From NCBI RefSeq assembly GCF_016793225.1, contig NZ_JAEUMN010000050.1, positions 81,911 to 145,910 of the forward strand: a stretch of DNA of 64,000 nucleotides, given 5' to 3'. A program made the translations under genes and the position numbers. Of this stretch, positions 1-9,013 are shown in pieces. The stretch is from Phenylobacterium sp. (GTDB taxonomy: Bacteria; Pseudomonadota; Alphaproteobacteria; Caulobacterales; Caulobacteraceae). The notes beneath the pieces were generated by a model. It did no database searches, was not told the DNA's origin, and saw nothing but the letters and a program-made list of their open reading frames with translations. Numbering within the stretch: position 1 is the first letter of the stretch; each line of letters starts with the position of its first letter.

Positions 1-50
1 TGATCGGGACGATGAGGCTCCGAGTCCGGAGCCCTGGCGCGCTTGGCCGC

Positions 51-1838
51 CTACCGCCGCAGCCTCAACCCCACATACGCCGCCAGGCCCGGCTCACGGT
101 AGCCGAGGGTTTCGGCGTAGCGCCTGTCGGCGAGGTTCTCGACGCGCGCGGTCAGGGTCAGGCCCTCGTTCACCGCGTAGGCGGCCGAGACGTCGGCCGT
201 GACGAAGCCGCCTCGGACGGCGCGGCTGAAGCCGTCCCGGGCGGTGTCGGACTGGCTCGACTCCGCCCGCACCGAGACCGATCCCGACCAGGGGCCGCGG
301 TCCCAGAGCAGCGACGCGGACCCCGCGTGGTCGGGAACGCGGAGCAGGCTGCGGTCCGTCGAGCGGTCGATGGCGTCCGTCCAGGCGTAGGCCAGCTTCA
401 CGCGCACGCCCTCGGCGAGCCGCGCGTCCACCTCGGCCTCGAGCCCGCTGGAGCTGGTCTTGGCGATGTTGATGTAGCGGCTGGCGACGTAGGCGATCTG
501 GTCGCGCACCAGCAGCCGGTACGCGGTCACGGCCGCGGAGACCGTGGCGTTCGACCAGCCCAGCCGAAGATCATAGCCCTCGGCCCGCTCGGGCCGCAGG
601 GCGACCGGCGGCGCGAAGCAGAAGTCGCAGACGACTTGGCTGACCGTCGGCGTCTTGAAGCCCGTGCCGGCGGACGCCACCACGCGGAAGCCCCCGCCCG
701 CGTCGAGCGCCGCCGAGAGCCGGCCGGTGGTCCGGGACCGGAACGCCTCGGGGTCGTCGTGCCGCACGCTGCCGGTCAGGGTCAGCCGGTCCAGCCGCGC
801 CTGCCCCACCGCGAAGACCGCGGTGTTGGAGAGGTTGCGCGAAAGGCCGGTGGAAAGGTCGGCCTCGCTGGCCTGGTGCTCGGCGCCGACCACGAAGCGG
901 TCGCCCTGCGTCGCAGTCCAGCGGAGCACCTGCCGGTCCGCGTCCACGACGGACGGGAAGGACGAGAGGTTGCGGCGCCTCAGGTCGTAGGCGCTGAGGC
1001 TGATCTCGTGCGTGAGGCCCAGCGCGTCCACGCTCGCCCGCGCGAAACCCTGCCAGGCGCGGGTCTTCGCCCGGTCGGGCGTATCGCCCAGTTCGAACCG
1101 CGGCGGCGGATAGCCGTCGATCTCGACGGTGGAGCGGGTGTACCGCAGCCGCCCGTCCACGCGCACCTGAGGCGAAGCGGTGAAGCGGCCGCCGAGGTTG
1201 GCCGTCCAGGTCCTGAAGCCGTCGTCCTCGGCGCCGGTGTCGGCCTTCGAGATCCCGTCGGTGCGGAAGCCCGCAACCGTGGCGCTGAGGGCGTAGCGGT
1301 CGGTGCGCGTCCCCGCGCCGGCGAAGCCCCGCGCCGTCGTGAACGAGCCGCCTTCGGCTGCGAACTCCAGCCCGTCCAGCTCGCGCGTGGTGAAGCTGAC
1401 CACCCCGCCGATGGCCTCCGAGCCCCACAGCGAGCCCTGCGGCCCGGACAGCACCTCGACCCGCTCCAGGTCGGCGGTCTGCAGCGAGGAGGGGTCGTAG
1501 TCGCCGTTCGGGGCCGCGCCGTCGCCGACCGGCACGCCGTCGATCAGCACCAGGGTCTTGTCGGGCGCGGCGCCGCGGATGCGGATGGCCGCCACGCCGC
1601 CGAACGCGCCGGTCCGCGCGATGGACACGCCGGGCACGGTCGAGAGGAGATCGGCCGCGAAGGCAGTGTTCCGCGCTTCGATCTCGGCGCGGTCGATCAC
1701 CCGGGCGCCGGTGATCTCCTCGGGGTCCACCGGCAGGCGCGCGGCGGTGACGACGACCTCGTCGACCGAGGTGTCCGCGCAGGCCGGCGCGGCGGCGGCC
1801 GCGGCGAGGGCCGCGGTGGCAAGAAGGTAGGATCGCAT
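51..1838 (-). CDS. btuB: TonB-dependent receptor, BtuB-type cobalamin transporter
   Basis: Outer-membrane TonB-dependent receptor of 595 residues that most likely imports cobalamin. A signal peptide covers about residues 1-21 (A-rich, ending PACA). A TonB box (DEVVVTA) follows near residue 25, then a plug domain (IRIRGA, LIDGVPV, VEVLSGPQGSLWGSEAIGG) and a beta-barrel with a receptor C-terminal motif (ARVENLADRRYAETLGY). Substrate is inferred mainly from the cobalamin riboswitch directly upstream. The protein ends in LRLRR, not the usual terminal aromatic residue of outer-membrane barrels. No btuFCD or cob gene is next to it within the window. Other corrinoid or siderophore substrates are possible but less likely. 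Confidence 0.88.
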   Translation of the reverse strand: MRSYLLATAALAAAAAAPACADTSVDEVVVTAARLPVDPEEITGARVIDRAEIEARNTAFAADLLSTVPGVSIARTGAFGGVAAIRIRGAAPDKTLVLIDGVPVGDGAAPNGDYDPSSLQTADLERVEVLSGPQGSLWGSEAIGGVVSFTTRELDGLEFAAEGGSFTTARGFAGAGTRTDRYALSATVAGFRTDGISKADTGAEDDGFRTWTANLGGRFTASPQVRVDGRLRYTRSTVEIDGYPPPRFELGDTPDRAKTRAWQGFARASVDALGLTHEISLSAYDLRRRNLSSFPSVVDADRQVLRWTATQGDRFVVGAEHQASEADLSTGLSRNLSNTAVFAVGQARLDRLTLTGSVRHDDPEAFRSRTTGRLSAALDAGGGFRVVASAGTGFKTPTVSQVVCDFCFAPPVALRPERAEGYDLRLGWSNATVSAAVTAYRLLVRDQIAYVASRYINIAKTSSSGLEAEVDARLAEGVRVKLAYAWTDAIDRSTDRSLLRVPDHAGSASLLWDRGPWSGSVSVRAESSQSDTARDGFSRAVRGGFVTADVSAAYAVNEGLTLTARVENLADRRYAETLGYREPGLAAYVGLRLRR

Positions 1839-1933
1839 TGACGTCAGACTCCAGCTTGGGAGTCGCCTGCGTCAGAGCCTCGGCTCTGCCGGTCGTTGGC
1901 CTGGTCCCGGGCCGCGGACGAGCGACGGAAGAA

Positions 1934-2150
1934 GACGGCAGGTCTCCTGGCTTGCGGGTCACTAGGCCTCGCCCTCGCCTTCCCAGGAGTCCCGTCGGGC
2001 TTCCCAGTGGCGTCCTGCCGGGCCGAGGCTGGCAGGATCGGACGCGGCCCTCGCCGCTCACAGTTGCGGGCACAGCCGGGGAGTCTCACCCCGGTTCCCT
2101 CTTGGCCCCCGTCAGGGGGACCGCCTTCACGCCCCGCGTATTGCTACCGT
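1934..2150 (-). promoter_or_regulatory. Cobalamin riboswitch
   Basis: Read on the minus strand, this leader carries the conserved cobalamin-riboswitch landmarks in order. They are GGTAGCAATACGCGGGG near the 5' end, GGGGTGAGACTCCCCGGC, TGTGCCCGCAACTGTGAGCGG, the B12 box GCCACTGGGAAG at about 2000-2012, and the 3' element GACCCGCAAGCCAGGAGACC ending CTGCCGTC at 1934. It lies about 100 bases before the btuB-type start codon, so cobalamin should repress that gene. Boundaries are judged by eye and may be off by 10-20 bases. Confidence 0.93.
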
Positions 2151-2177
2151 TCCGGGGGCGAGGCAAGGTCCGCGGCC

Positions 2178-3557
2178 ATGCGTGCTTCCCTTGCGTTCAC
2201 CCTGGCCCTCTGCGTCTGCGCCGCCGCGACGGCCCCGGCGGCTCAGCCGCTCGGCGGAGATCATTCGATCTTGAAGGAAATCGTCGCCGAGGTGTCGCCG
2301 CAGCGGCAGCGCGCGGATATCGAGCGGCTGGTGTCGTTCGGGACCCGGCACACGGGCTCGGAAACCCGGTCCGATCGCCGGGGCATTGGCGCGGCGCGGC
2401 GCTGGATCGCGGCCGAGTTCGCTTCGATCTCGAAGGATTGCGGCGGACGCCTCCGCGTCGAGACCCTGTCGCGCACCATGACCGCCGAGCGCCTGGCGGG
2501 GCCCACCGAGGTGGTGAACGTGCTGGGCGTCCTGCCGGGAACGAGCGACCCCGACCGGGTGATCGTGATCTCTGGCCACTACGACAGCCGCGCCACCGAT
2601 GCGAAAGACTTCACCTCGGATGCGCCCGGCGCCAACGACGACGGCTCAGGCACGTCGGCCGTCATCGAGGCGGCGCGGGTCCTCTGCCGGCATCGTTTTC
2701 CGGCCACGCTGGTCTTCGCGGCGCTGGCCGGCGAGGAGCAGGGCCTGCTGGGCGGACGCATCCTCGCCGAGCACGCGGTCGAACGCGGCTGGTTCGTGGA
2801 GGCCAACCTCAACAACGACATCATCGGCAACACCGAGGGCCTGTCCGGGGTCCGCGACAACACCCACGTGCGCGTCTTCTCGGAAGGCACGCGCTCCACC
2901 GAGACGGCCGCGCAGGCCGACCGCCGCCGCTACAACGGTGGCGAGGTGGACAGCCCCTCGCGGAACCTGGCGCGCTTCATGGACGTCGTCGCCGACCGCT
3001 ATCTCACCAACCTCGACGTGGTGATGGTCTACCGCACCGACCGCTACGGCCGGGGCGGCGACCAGGTGGAGATGCTGCGCGCGGGCTTCCCGGCCGTCCG
3101 CGTGACCGAGGCGGTGGAGAACTACACCCGCCAGCACCAGAACCTGCGCACCGAGAACGGGATCCGGTACGGCGACACGATCGACGGCGTGGACTTCGCC
3201 TACCTGGCCCAGGTGACGCGCCTGAATGTGGCGTCCATGGCGGCCCTCGCCCTGGCGCCCCGTCCGCCCTCGGGCGTGGAGATCTCGGGCGCGGTCAGCG
3301 CCGACACGACGGTCAGGTGGACGCCGGCGCCCGACGCGGCGGCCTACCGGGTCTGGTGGCGCGCCACCACCGACCCGCAGTGGCGCTTCTCCCGCGTGGT
3401 CCCGCCCACGGGCCAGACGGTGCTGAAGGCCGTCAACATCGACGACTGGTTCTTCGGCGTCAGCGCCATCGGCCCCGACGGCCACGAGAGCCCGGTGGTG
3501 TTTCCGGGCGCCGCCGGCGCGTTCGACCGCGCCGGGGCCCCTCCCGTCCCGAAGTGA
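2178..3557 (+). CDS. M28 family zinc metallopeptidase with Fn3-like tail
   Basis: Secreted aminopeptidase-like protein of 459 residues. The ATG at 2178 is followed at once by a signal peptide (about residues 1-22); longer readings of the frame have none. M28 zinc ligands are visible: H134 in GHYDS, D154 in GANDDGSG and the E186-E187 pair in AGEEQG. A later His in NYTRQHQN is probably the last ligand. About residues 360-459 look like a fibronectin-III fold (WTPAPDAAAYRVWW). It is divergent from the btuB-type gene, so its promoter must lie inside or near the riboswitch DNA. Substrate cannot be told from sequence. Confidence 0.88.
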   Translation: MRASLAFTLALCVCAAATAPAAQPLGGDHSILKEIVAEVSPQRQRADIERLVSFGTRHTGSETRSDRRGIGAARRWIAAEFASISKDCGGRLRVETLSRTMTAERLAGPTEVVNVLGVLPGTSDPDRVIVISGHYDSRATDAKDFTSDAPGANDDGSGTSAVIEAARVLCRHRFPATLVFAALAGEEQGLLGGRILAEHAVERGWFVEANLNNDIIGNTEGLSGVRDNTHVRVFSEGTRSTETAAQADRRRYNGGEVDSPSRNLARFMDVVADRYLTNLDVVMVYRTDRYGRGGDQVEMLRAGFPAVRVTEAVENYTRQHQNLRTENGIRYGDTIDGVDFAYLAQVTRLNVASMAALALAPRPPSGVEISGAVSADTTVRWTPAPDAAAYRVWWRATTDPQWRFSRVVPPTGQTVLKAVNIDDWFFGVSAIGPDGHESPVVFPGAAGAFDRAGAPPVPK

Positions 3558-3567
3558 CGGCGGCGAC

Positions 3568-4431
3568 CTACGCCAGGCTGGCCTTGTAGAGCTTCAGAAG
3601 CTCGGCCCACGCCTTCTCGGCCTGCGCCTCGTTGTAGACCTGGCTGCCCTTGACGCACCAGCCGTGGGCCGCCGGGTAGACCTCCACCGTGGCCGACTTC
3701 TTCGCCTCGGCGAAGGCCGCCTTCAGGATGTCCTTCGAGTCGGGCTGCTGCTTGTCGTCGTTCTCGGCCACGGCCACGAGGTAGCTGGCGTTGGTCTTGG
3801 GAATCAGCAGGTGCGGGCTGTCGGGAGACTTGGTGGTGAGGCCGCCACCGTGGAAGCTGCCCACGGCCGCGATGCGCCCGGGCACGGCCGCCGCGGTCCG
3901 GAACGAGAGCGGGCCCCCCATGCAGTAGCCCTGCACGCCGGCCTTCCTGCGCTTGTTGGTCTGCGGCTGCGCGTCGAGGAAGGCCAGGTAGGCCTTGGCG
4001 TCCCCGTCGACCCCGGCGTTGGTCATGGCCTGCCGATAGCCCATCACCCGGGCCCGGTCGGTGGGATTGGCGAAGTTGAACCCTTCGCCGGCCACCACGC
4101 CCTTCACGGACCGGTAGAAGGGGTTCGGAACCAGGACGACATAGCCCTCGGCCGCGAGCCGTCGGCCCATCTCGCGGAACGTCGGGCGCAGGCCGGCGAT
4201 GTCGGTCCAGATCAGGACCGCCGGCCATGTCCCCTTGCCCGACGGATGGAACAGGACGGCGTCGGCGGTCCCGTCGGCGGTCTTCACCTCGACGTCCTTT
4301 TCCACCACCTTCGCCTGCGCGCGCGCGGCGCTGGCCGCCGCCGCGGCGCCCGCGGCCGTCATCAGGCCGAACGTCCGGCGCGACACGGTGGGATCGTGGA
4401 TCAGGCCGACGTGGATATCGTCGTCACACAT
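3568..4431 (-). CDS. Dienelactone hydrolase family protein, Tat-exported
   Basis: Alpha/beta hydrolase of 287 residues. The start at 4431 (MCDDDIHVG) is chosen for the GGAGG Shine-Dalgarno sequence six bases upstream. A twin-arginine motif SRRTFGLM at residues 17-24 is followed by an alanine-rich hydrophobic stretch, predicting Tat export. The triad fits the family: nucleophile C170 in GYCMGG, an Asp around 225 in AENDD, and H256 in PAAHGW. Family members hydrolyse dienelactones or other small esters; the natural substrate here is unknown. It converges with the M28 gene, leaving 10 bases between them. Confidence 0.87.
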   Translation of the reverse strand: MCDDDIHVGLIHDPTVSRRTFGLMTAAGAAAAASAARAQAKVVEKDVEVKTADGTADAVLFHPSGKGTWPAVLIWTDIAGLRPTFREMGRRLAAEGYVVLVPNPFYRSVKGVVAGEGFNFANPTDRARVMGYRQAMTNAGVDGDAKAYLAFLDAQPQTNKRRKAGVQGYCMGGPLSFRTAAAVPGRIAAVGSFHGGGLTTKSPDSPHLLIPKTNASYLVAVAENDDKQQPDSKDILKAAFAEAKKSATVEVYPAAHGWCVKGSQVYNEAQAEKAWAELLKLYKASLA

Positions 4432-4553
4432 GGAGACCTCCCTGGCTTCGTCCTTGGCCGCCAAGCGTCACGGCGATTGTTGCGGCGGGATTTCGCCGCG
4501 AGGGAACCACAGCTCCACGGCGAATGCACGGGACTCGCGCTACAGCCCGGCCC

Positions 4554-5321
4554 ATGAGCTCCCCCGAACGGATCGCCCGCGCCGATCGCATCGCGCCCTA
4601 CGTGGAGGTGCAGCTGCGCCTCGCGAACCGGATGGCCGAACTCACCGGCGCGCCGCTCGGCGAGACCGCCCTGACCCATACGAACCTGCATCGCCGCCTG
4701 GGCCTGGGCCTCTGGCGCGAAGGCCCGCCCGCCGCGGGTTGGGCGCCCTACGCCGAGGCGCTCGAGGCGGCGCCTGACCTTGCCGCGCAGCTGGCGCTGA
4801 CCCGCGAGGCCTTCATCGCCGCGTCCGACGAGGTCCTGCCGCATCCCGGGCAGAGCGGCTTCGGCAGCTTCGCCCACGATCCCGCGACCGACGACGGCGT
4901 GGTCCGCATCCACTTCCACAACCTGGACACGGACGACGACGGCGGGCCCCTCGTCGCCGCGAAGGTCCCGCGGCGGCGGGCCGAACTGCGCGCGCTGGTC
5001 GCGAACGTGCGGCGGGTCCATCCGCAGGCCACGCAGATCCGCGGCGGATCCTGGCTCTACAACCTCGAGGCCTACCGGCGCCTTTTCCCGCCGGACTACG
5101 TCGCCTCGCGCGCGCCGCATGCCCCGCCCATCGGGCTGCGCGGCACGGCGACCTGGGGTCAGGTGATCGACAGCCGGGAACGCATCCGACCGGACGTCCG
5201 CGACGCCGTGGTGGCGAGCCTGCCCGCGATGGACCCCGAGGCGCCCTGGGAGGTCTTCCCCTACCGCATGCTCGCCGTCTCCGCGCCTATCGAGAGCTTC
5301 GTGCGGTTCTACGGCCTGTAG
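4554..5321 (+). CDS. Conserved-looking hypothetical protein, 255 aa
   Basis: I do not recognise a family. The protein is soluble, without signal peptide or membrane segments, and rich in Ala, Arg and Pro. The N-terminal 60 residues look helical (RIAPYVEVQLRLANRMAEL). The middle holds an acidic stretch with histidines (VRIHFHNLDTDDDGG) and later GGSWLYNLEAYRRLFP, giving a possible metal or nucleic-acid site. The C-terminal half ends YRMLAVSAPIESFVRFYGL. The ATG at 4554 gives normal codon bias throughout, and the minus-strand reading is less plausible. It stands alone between genes on the other strand. Confidence 0.7.
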   Translation: MSSPERIARADRIAPYVEVQLRLANRMAELTGAPLGETALTHTNLHRRLGLGLWREGPPAAGWAPYAEALEAAPDLAAQLALTREAFIAASDEVLPHPGQSGFGSFAHDPATDDGVVRIHFHNLDTDDDGGPLVAAKVPRRRAELRALVANVRRVHPQATQIRGGSWLYNLEAYRRLFPPDYVASRAPHAPPIGLRGTATWGQVIDSRERIRPDVRDAVVASLPAMDPEAPWEVFPYRMLAVSAPIESFVRFYGL

Positions 5322-5334
5322 CGCCGGCGGCGTC

Positions 5335-6273
5335 TCAGCGGATGGCGATCGGGTTGATCACCACCTGCACGGTGCCGACGAAACGCGGCTGGCCCAGGAC
5401 GAACAGGAACTCGCCCACCCCGTCCGCCGCCAGCGGCGCGGTGTTGATGTTCTCCAGCACGTGGACGCCCTTCTTGGCCAGGAGCGTCTGGTGGACGACC
5501 CACTGCCGGTCCGGATCGGCGAAGGGGATGTGCTCCAGCGCCACCGTGTCCGCGCCGATCGCGACGACGCCCTGGTCGGCCAGCCAGACCGCCGCCTCCT
5601 CGCCGATGCCAGGCTCGGTCGCCAGGAAGCGGGCCTTGTCGGTCTCCATCACCTTCATCCAGCCGGTGTGGAAGAGCACCACGTCGCCCTTGCCGATGGT
5701 GAGCTTCTGCGCCTTCAGCGCCGCCTGCACGTCGGCGCGGGTGATCACCTGGCCTCCGTCCAGCATCGGCTTTCCGAAGTGGCGCGTCATGTCGATGAGC
5801 ACGCCGCGGGTCACGATCGGGGGGACGTCGGCCAGGTCCAGCCGGCTGAAGCCCTTCGGCGTGCGCAGGTCCTCGCCCTTCAGGCCGTTGTAGTACCGGT
5901 TGTCGATGCCCAGGTGGCCGAAGCCGTCCATCTGGGTGCCGATCCCCATGCTGGTTGTCACCTTCTCGTCGTGGGCGGTCACCTTGTTGGGCCCGATCGG
6001 GGGCTGGCCGGGCGGCGGGGTCTGGATGATCTCGGCGCTGTACTTCCGGTCGCCGTAGGCCGGGCTGTCCGGGCCTGTGGGCACGCCCAGGGCGTACACC
6101 TTGCCGGTGCGGACGAGCGCCGCCGCCCGCTTCACGCCCTCGGCCGACAGGTTGTTCACCGCGCCCCGCAGGTCGTCCTTGCCGTACGGCGAGGGGTGCC
6201 AGGCGTCCTGCGCCTGCGCCGCGCCCGCCGCCGCCAGCCAGACGGCCGCCGCCGCCCACCATTTCGCACCCAT
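5335..6273 (-). CDS. Cyclase family (PF04199-type) metal hydrolase, exported
   Basis: Protein of 312 residues related to kynurenine formamidase and isatin hydrolase-like cyclases. The start at 6273 puts a signal peptide (about residues 1-22, ending AAQAQ) at the N terminus. The metal motif, usually HxGTHxDxPxH, reads GIGTQMDGFGH here (T113, Q114, D116, H120), the TQ-D-H variant seen in some subfamilies. Later GDVVLFHTGW and GADTVALEH match the family core. It is probably periplasmic and hydrolyses an amide or lactone, substrate unknown. Confidence 0.83.
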   Translation of the reverse strand: MGAKWWAAAAVWLAAAGAAQAQDAWHPSPYGKDDLRGAVNNLSAEGVKRAAALVRTGKVYALGVPTGPDSPAYGDRKYSAEIIQTPPPGQPPIGPNKVTAHDEKVTTSMGIGTQMDGFGHLGIDNRYYNGLKGEDLRTPKGFSRLDLADVPPIVTRGVLIDMTRHFGKPMLDGGQVITRADVQAALKAQKLTIGKGDVVLFHTGWMKVMETDKARFLATEPGIGEEAAVWLADQGVVAIGADTVALEHIPFADPDRQWVVHQTLLAKKGVHVLENINTAPLAADGVGEFLFVLGQPRFVGTVQVVINPIAIR

Positions 6274-6325
6274 GACGTCACTCCCTTGTGTTTCCGGGGA
6301 GCGTGTCACGGCGGGACGAAGTCCG

Positions 6326-6802
6326 CTACGGGCCCGGCGACGCCGGCGCGTTCTCGGCCGCCGAGGCGGCGCGCCGGCGACCGCGCGCCGCGTGCCGCGG
6401 ATCGATCCGGCGAAGTTCCGCGAAGGTCATGTGCGGATGGGTGCGCGCCAGTTCCCGCAGCCGCGTGACCGCGATGGGCGCATAGGCCAGGGCGACGCCG
6501 GCCGCGTCGCCCGCCAGGTCGTGCAGCGACATCTGCCGCCCGACCATCTGCTGGGCGACCTCGCTCGCCACGCCGGCCCCGAGCATCAGAAGGGCCACCT
6601 CGTTCGCCCGGCTTCGCGGCAGGCCGCCGATGGCCGCCACGGTCAGCCCATAGAACAGCAGCGCGTGCGCCACGGTGTCCGGGAACGGCAGGTTCAGGTC
6701 GGAGTACTTGAACGGACCGGCCAGCGCGGCCACGCCGGCCGCCGCGGCCAGCAGGCTCGCGGCGCGAAAGGCGCGCATGAGAAGGTGGGGCGTGAGGCGC
6801 AT
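6326..6802 (-). CDS. VanZ-like membrane protein
   Basis: Integral membrane protein of about 158 residues with four hydrophobic segments, including DTVAHALLFYGLTVAAIGGL and a fourth segment following the motif SLHDLAGDAAGVALAY, which is typical of VanZ/YfiM-like proteins. The C-terminal 45 residues are a basic, Ala/Arg-rich tail. An upstream ATG at 6841 would add 13 residues (MRMVAADPGRAER); neither start has a convincing ribosome site, and 6802 is preferred because the hydrophobic core starts soon after. Function in this family is poorly defined. Confidence 0.75.
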   Translation of the reverse strand: MRLTPHLLMRAFRAASLLAAAAGVAALAGPFKYSDLNLPFPDTVAHALLFYGLTVAAIGGLPRSRANEVALLMLGAGVASEVAQQMVGRQMSLHDLAGDAAGVALAYAPIAVTRLRELARTHPHMTFAELRRIDPRHAARGRRRAASAAENAPASPGP

Positions 6803-6873
6803 GCGTTCTGCTCGGCCGGGATCGGCCGCGACCATGCGCACGCCAGGGTGAAGGCGGGTTGAAGAGGCGTGGT

Positions 6874-7530
6874 TTAGGAAGTCCTGCCGGCCGCGTCCCG
6901 GCCCAGCGCCCTCGTGGCCCCGATCGCGATCAGGGCCTGCCCGGCGAAGTAGAGGCCCCAGACGGCGAGGCCCAGGGGGAACGTGTCGAGGGCGGGCCGG
7001 CCCGTGCGCAGGAAGATCAGCAGGTCGGACACGGCGAACATGATGGCGCCCGCCCCCACCAGCGTCCGGGGAAACCGGCTGAGCCAGGCGGCGGCGGCCA
7101 TGGCGGACAATCCGGCCGCATAGAGGGCGATGAGGCCCGCGCCCTCCCGCTGTGGCGGCAGCAGATAGGCGATCACCGGCACCCCCACGAACAGGGCCAG
7201 CGCGACGGCCCAGTCCCCGGCCGCCGCAGGGCGGCGGTTGCGCAGGTAGAGGACGATGGCCGTGACGTGGCCGGCCAGGAAGGCGAGCGCGCCAGTGACC
7301 AGCCCGTGGGTCTCGAGCAGCACGTCGCCCAGGGCGCCGAACGCCAGCACCGCCGCCAGCAGCCAGCCGTCGAGGCCTCGCGCCATCGTCGCCGCATAGA
7401 CCGCCAGCAGCGCGACGCCCGCCCCCTTCCAGGTGACGGAAGCGGCCGCGGGCAACGGCAGGAACCAGGACGCGACGTAGGTCGTCCCGGCCAGGATCGC
7501 CGCCGCGAGCAGGATCCGCCGCGGGTTCAT
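6874..7530 (-). CDS. YhhN/TMEM86-like lysoplasmalogenase family membrane protein
   Basis: Membrane protein of 218 residues with about seven or eight hydrophobic segments. YhhN-family landmarks are visible: ALGDVLLE, FLAGHVTAIVLYL, GAGAIMFAVSDLLIFL and WGLYFAGQALIAIG. Relatives in animals (TMEM86) hydrolyse lysoplasmalogen; bacterial members are mostly uncharacterised. The start at 7530 overlaps the stop of the nitroreductase gene by four bases (ATGA), so the two are translationally coupled. The long open frame upstream of 7530 is a shadow of the nitroreductase gene. Confidence 0.85.
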   Translation of the reverse strand: MNPRRILLAAAILAGTTYVASWFLPLPAAASVTWKGAGVALLAVYAATMARGLDGWLLAAVLAFGALGDVLLETHGLVTGALAFLAGHVTAIVLYLRNRRPAAAGDWAVALALFVGVPVIAYLLPPQREGAGLIALYAAGLSAMAAAAWLSRFPRTLVGAGAIMFAVSDLLIFLRTGRPALDTFPLGLAVWGLYFAGQALIAIGATRALGRDAAGRTS

Positions 7531-8189
7531 TCGAAGCCCTTCAGCTCGCACCACACGTCCACCGGGTCCCGGCTGGCGCGCAGCGTGTTGATCGGGGCCG
7601 CATCGTCCCGGTAGCCCAGCGCCATGCCCGAGAAGAGCATGTGATCCTCGGGCAGTCCGACGGCCTTGGCCACCGTCTGGGGGTAGCGGGCCCAGTACTC
7701 CTGGGCGCAGGTGTCCAGCCCGCGCTCGAGCGCCAGAAGCATGACGTTCTGCATGTACATGCCCAGGTCCGCCCACTGGGGCGGGCCCAGCTTGCGGTCC
7801 AGGCAGAAGAACAGGCCCACGGGCGCGCCGAACAGCTCGCCGTTCTTCGCGAGCTGCCGCAGGCGGGCCGGCTTGTCCTCGCGCGGGATCCCGATGGCCG
7901 CGTACAGGTCCTCGCCGTTCTGGAACCGCCGGGTCCGGAAGGGGTCCCAGAGGTTGGGCGGATAGACGTCGTACTCCGGGGTCTCGCCGAAGGGGTTCGC
8001 GGCGACCGCGGCCTTGAGCCCGGCCAGGGCGTCGCCGGCCAGCGCGTAGACCCGCCAGGGCTGCAGGTTGCCGCCCGAGGGCGCGCGGGCGGCCCGCTCC
8101 AGGATCTCGGCCACCACCGCGCCCGGCACGGGATCGGGCTTGAAGGCCCGGATGGAAATCCGCCGCTCGATCGCTTCTGAAACCTGCAT
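7527..8189 (-). CDS. Nitroreductase family flavoprotein
   Basis: FMN-dependent NAD(P)H oxidoreductase of 220 residues. The start at 8189 (MQVSEAIERR) has GAGGG five bases upstream. Diagnostic motifs are the phosphate-binding RRISIRAF at residues 9-16 and ARAPSGGNLQPWRVY in the flavin pocket, followed by GLDTCAQEYWARYPQTV near the C terminus. It is soluble, probably reduces nitroaromatics or quinones, and forms a two-gene operon with the YhhN-type gene. Confidence 0.9.
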   Translation of the reverse strand: MQVSEAIERRISIRAFKPDPVPGAVVAEILERAARAPSGGNLQPWRVYALAGDALAGLKAAVAANPFGETPEYDVYPPNLWDPFRTRRFQNGEDLYAAIGIPREDKPARLRQLAKNGELFGAPVGLFFCLDRKLGPPQWADLGMYMQNVMLLALERGLDTCAQEYWARYPQTVAKAVGLPEDHMLFSGMALGYRDDAAPINTLRASRDPVDVWCELKGFE

Positions 8190-8263
8190 GCCGCCCTCGT
8201 TCCTGGCCGTTAGCGGGCCGTTGACCGACTCTGTCAGAATGGCGCCTACCATCAGCACCCTAG

Positions 8264-8980
8264 GTGAAGGCAAGCGGCGTGGCGAAGAGCGGCAAGGGCG
8301 GCTTCGGGGCTTTCGTGAAGGCGGTGGTCGTCGCCGGCCTCATGATCTTCGTGATCGGACCCATCGCGGTGGTGGCCATCTACCGCTTCGTGCCCCCGCC
8401 GATCACCTTCCTGATGGTGCAGCGCGTGTTCGAAGGCCACGGCCTGGAACGCAAGTGGGTCCCGCTGGAGAGGATCTCGCCGAGCCTGGTGCGCGCCGTC
8501 ATCGCGGCCGAGGATGCGCGGTTCTGCGAGCACAAGGGCTTCGACCTCGAGGCCATCGAGAAGGCCATGGCCGCCAACGCCGCCGGCAAGAAGCTGCGCG
8601 GCGGGTCCACCATCTCGCAGCAGACGGCCAAGAACATCTTCCTCTGGCCGGGCCGCGACTGGGTCCGCAAGGGGCTCGAAGCCTGGTTCACGGTCCTGAT
8701 CGAGATCGGCTGGGGCAAGGAGCGGATCATGGAGGTCTATCTGAACTCCATCGAGTGGGGTCCGGGCGTCTACGGCGCCGAGATGGCGGCCCGGAAGAAC
8801 TTCAACGTCCCCGCCTCGAAGCTGACCGTCCAGCAGTCGGCGCGGCTCGCCGCCATCGTGCCGAAGCCCCTGTCCTGGAAGGCCGCCAAGCCCGGGCCCT
8901 ACATGAAGCGCCGGGCCGGCAGCATCAACCGCAACGCCCGCGCCGTTCGCCGCGAGGGCCTGACGAGCTGCGTCCTCTAG
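8264..8980 (+). CDS. mtgA: Monofunctional biosynthetic peptidoglycan transglycosylase
   Basis: GT51 glycosyltransferase of 238 residues that polymerises lipid II into glycan strands in the periplasm. A single N-terminal membrane anchor spans about residues 18-41. Catalytic motif I is [14 protein letters not shown] with the key E83; then [17 protein letters not shown] (112-128), [15 protein letters not shown] and [13 protein letters not shown] follow. No transpeptidase domain is present, which defines MtgA. The GTG at 8264 is used as start; another GTG at 8279 is possible. Confidence 0.93.
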   Translation: MKASGVAKSGKGGFGAFVKAVVVAGLMIFVIGPIAVVAIYRFVPPPITFLMVQRVFEGHGLERKWVPLERISPSLVRAVIAAEDARFCEHKGFDLEAIEKAMAANAAGKKLRGGSTISQQTAKNIFLWPGRDWVRKGLEAWFTVLIEIGWGKERIMEVYLNSIEWGPGVYGAEMAARKNFNVPASKLTVQQSARLAAIVPKPLSWKAAKPGPYMKRRAGSINRNARAVRREGLTSCVL

Positions 8981-9013
8981 GGCGCGTTCCGAAAGCCGAG
9001 AACGGGCGAGGCT

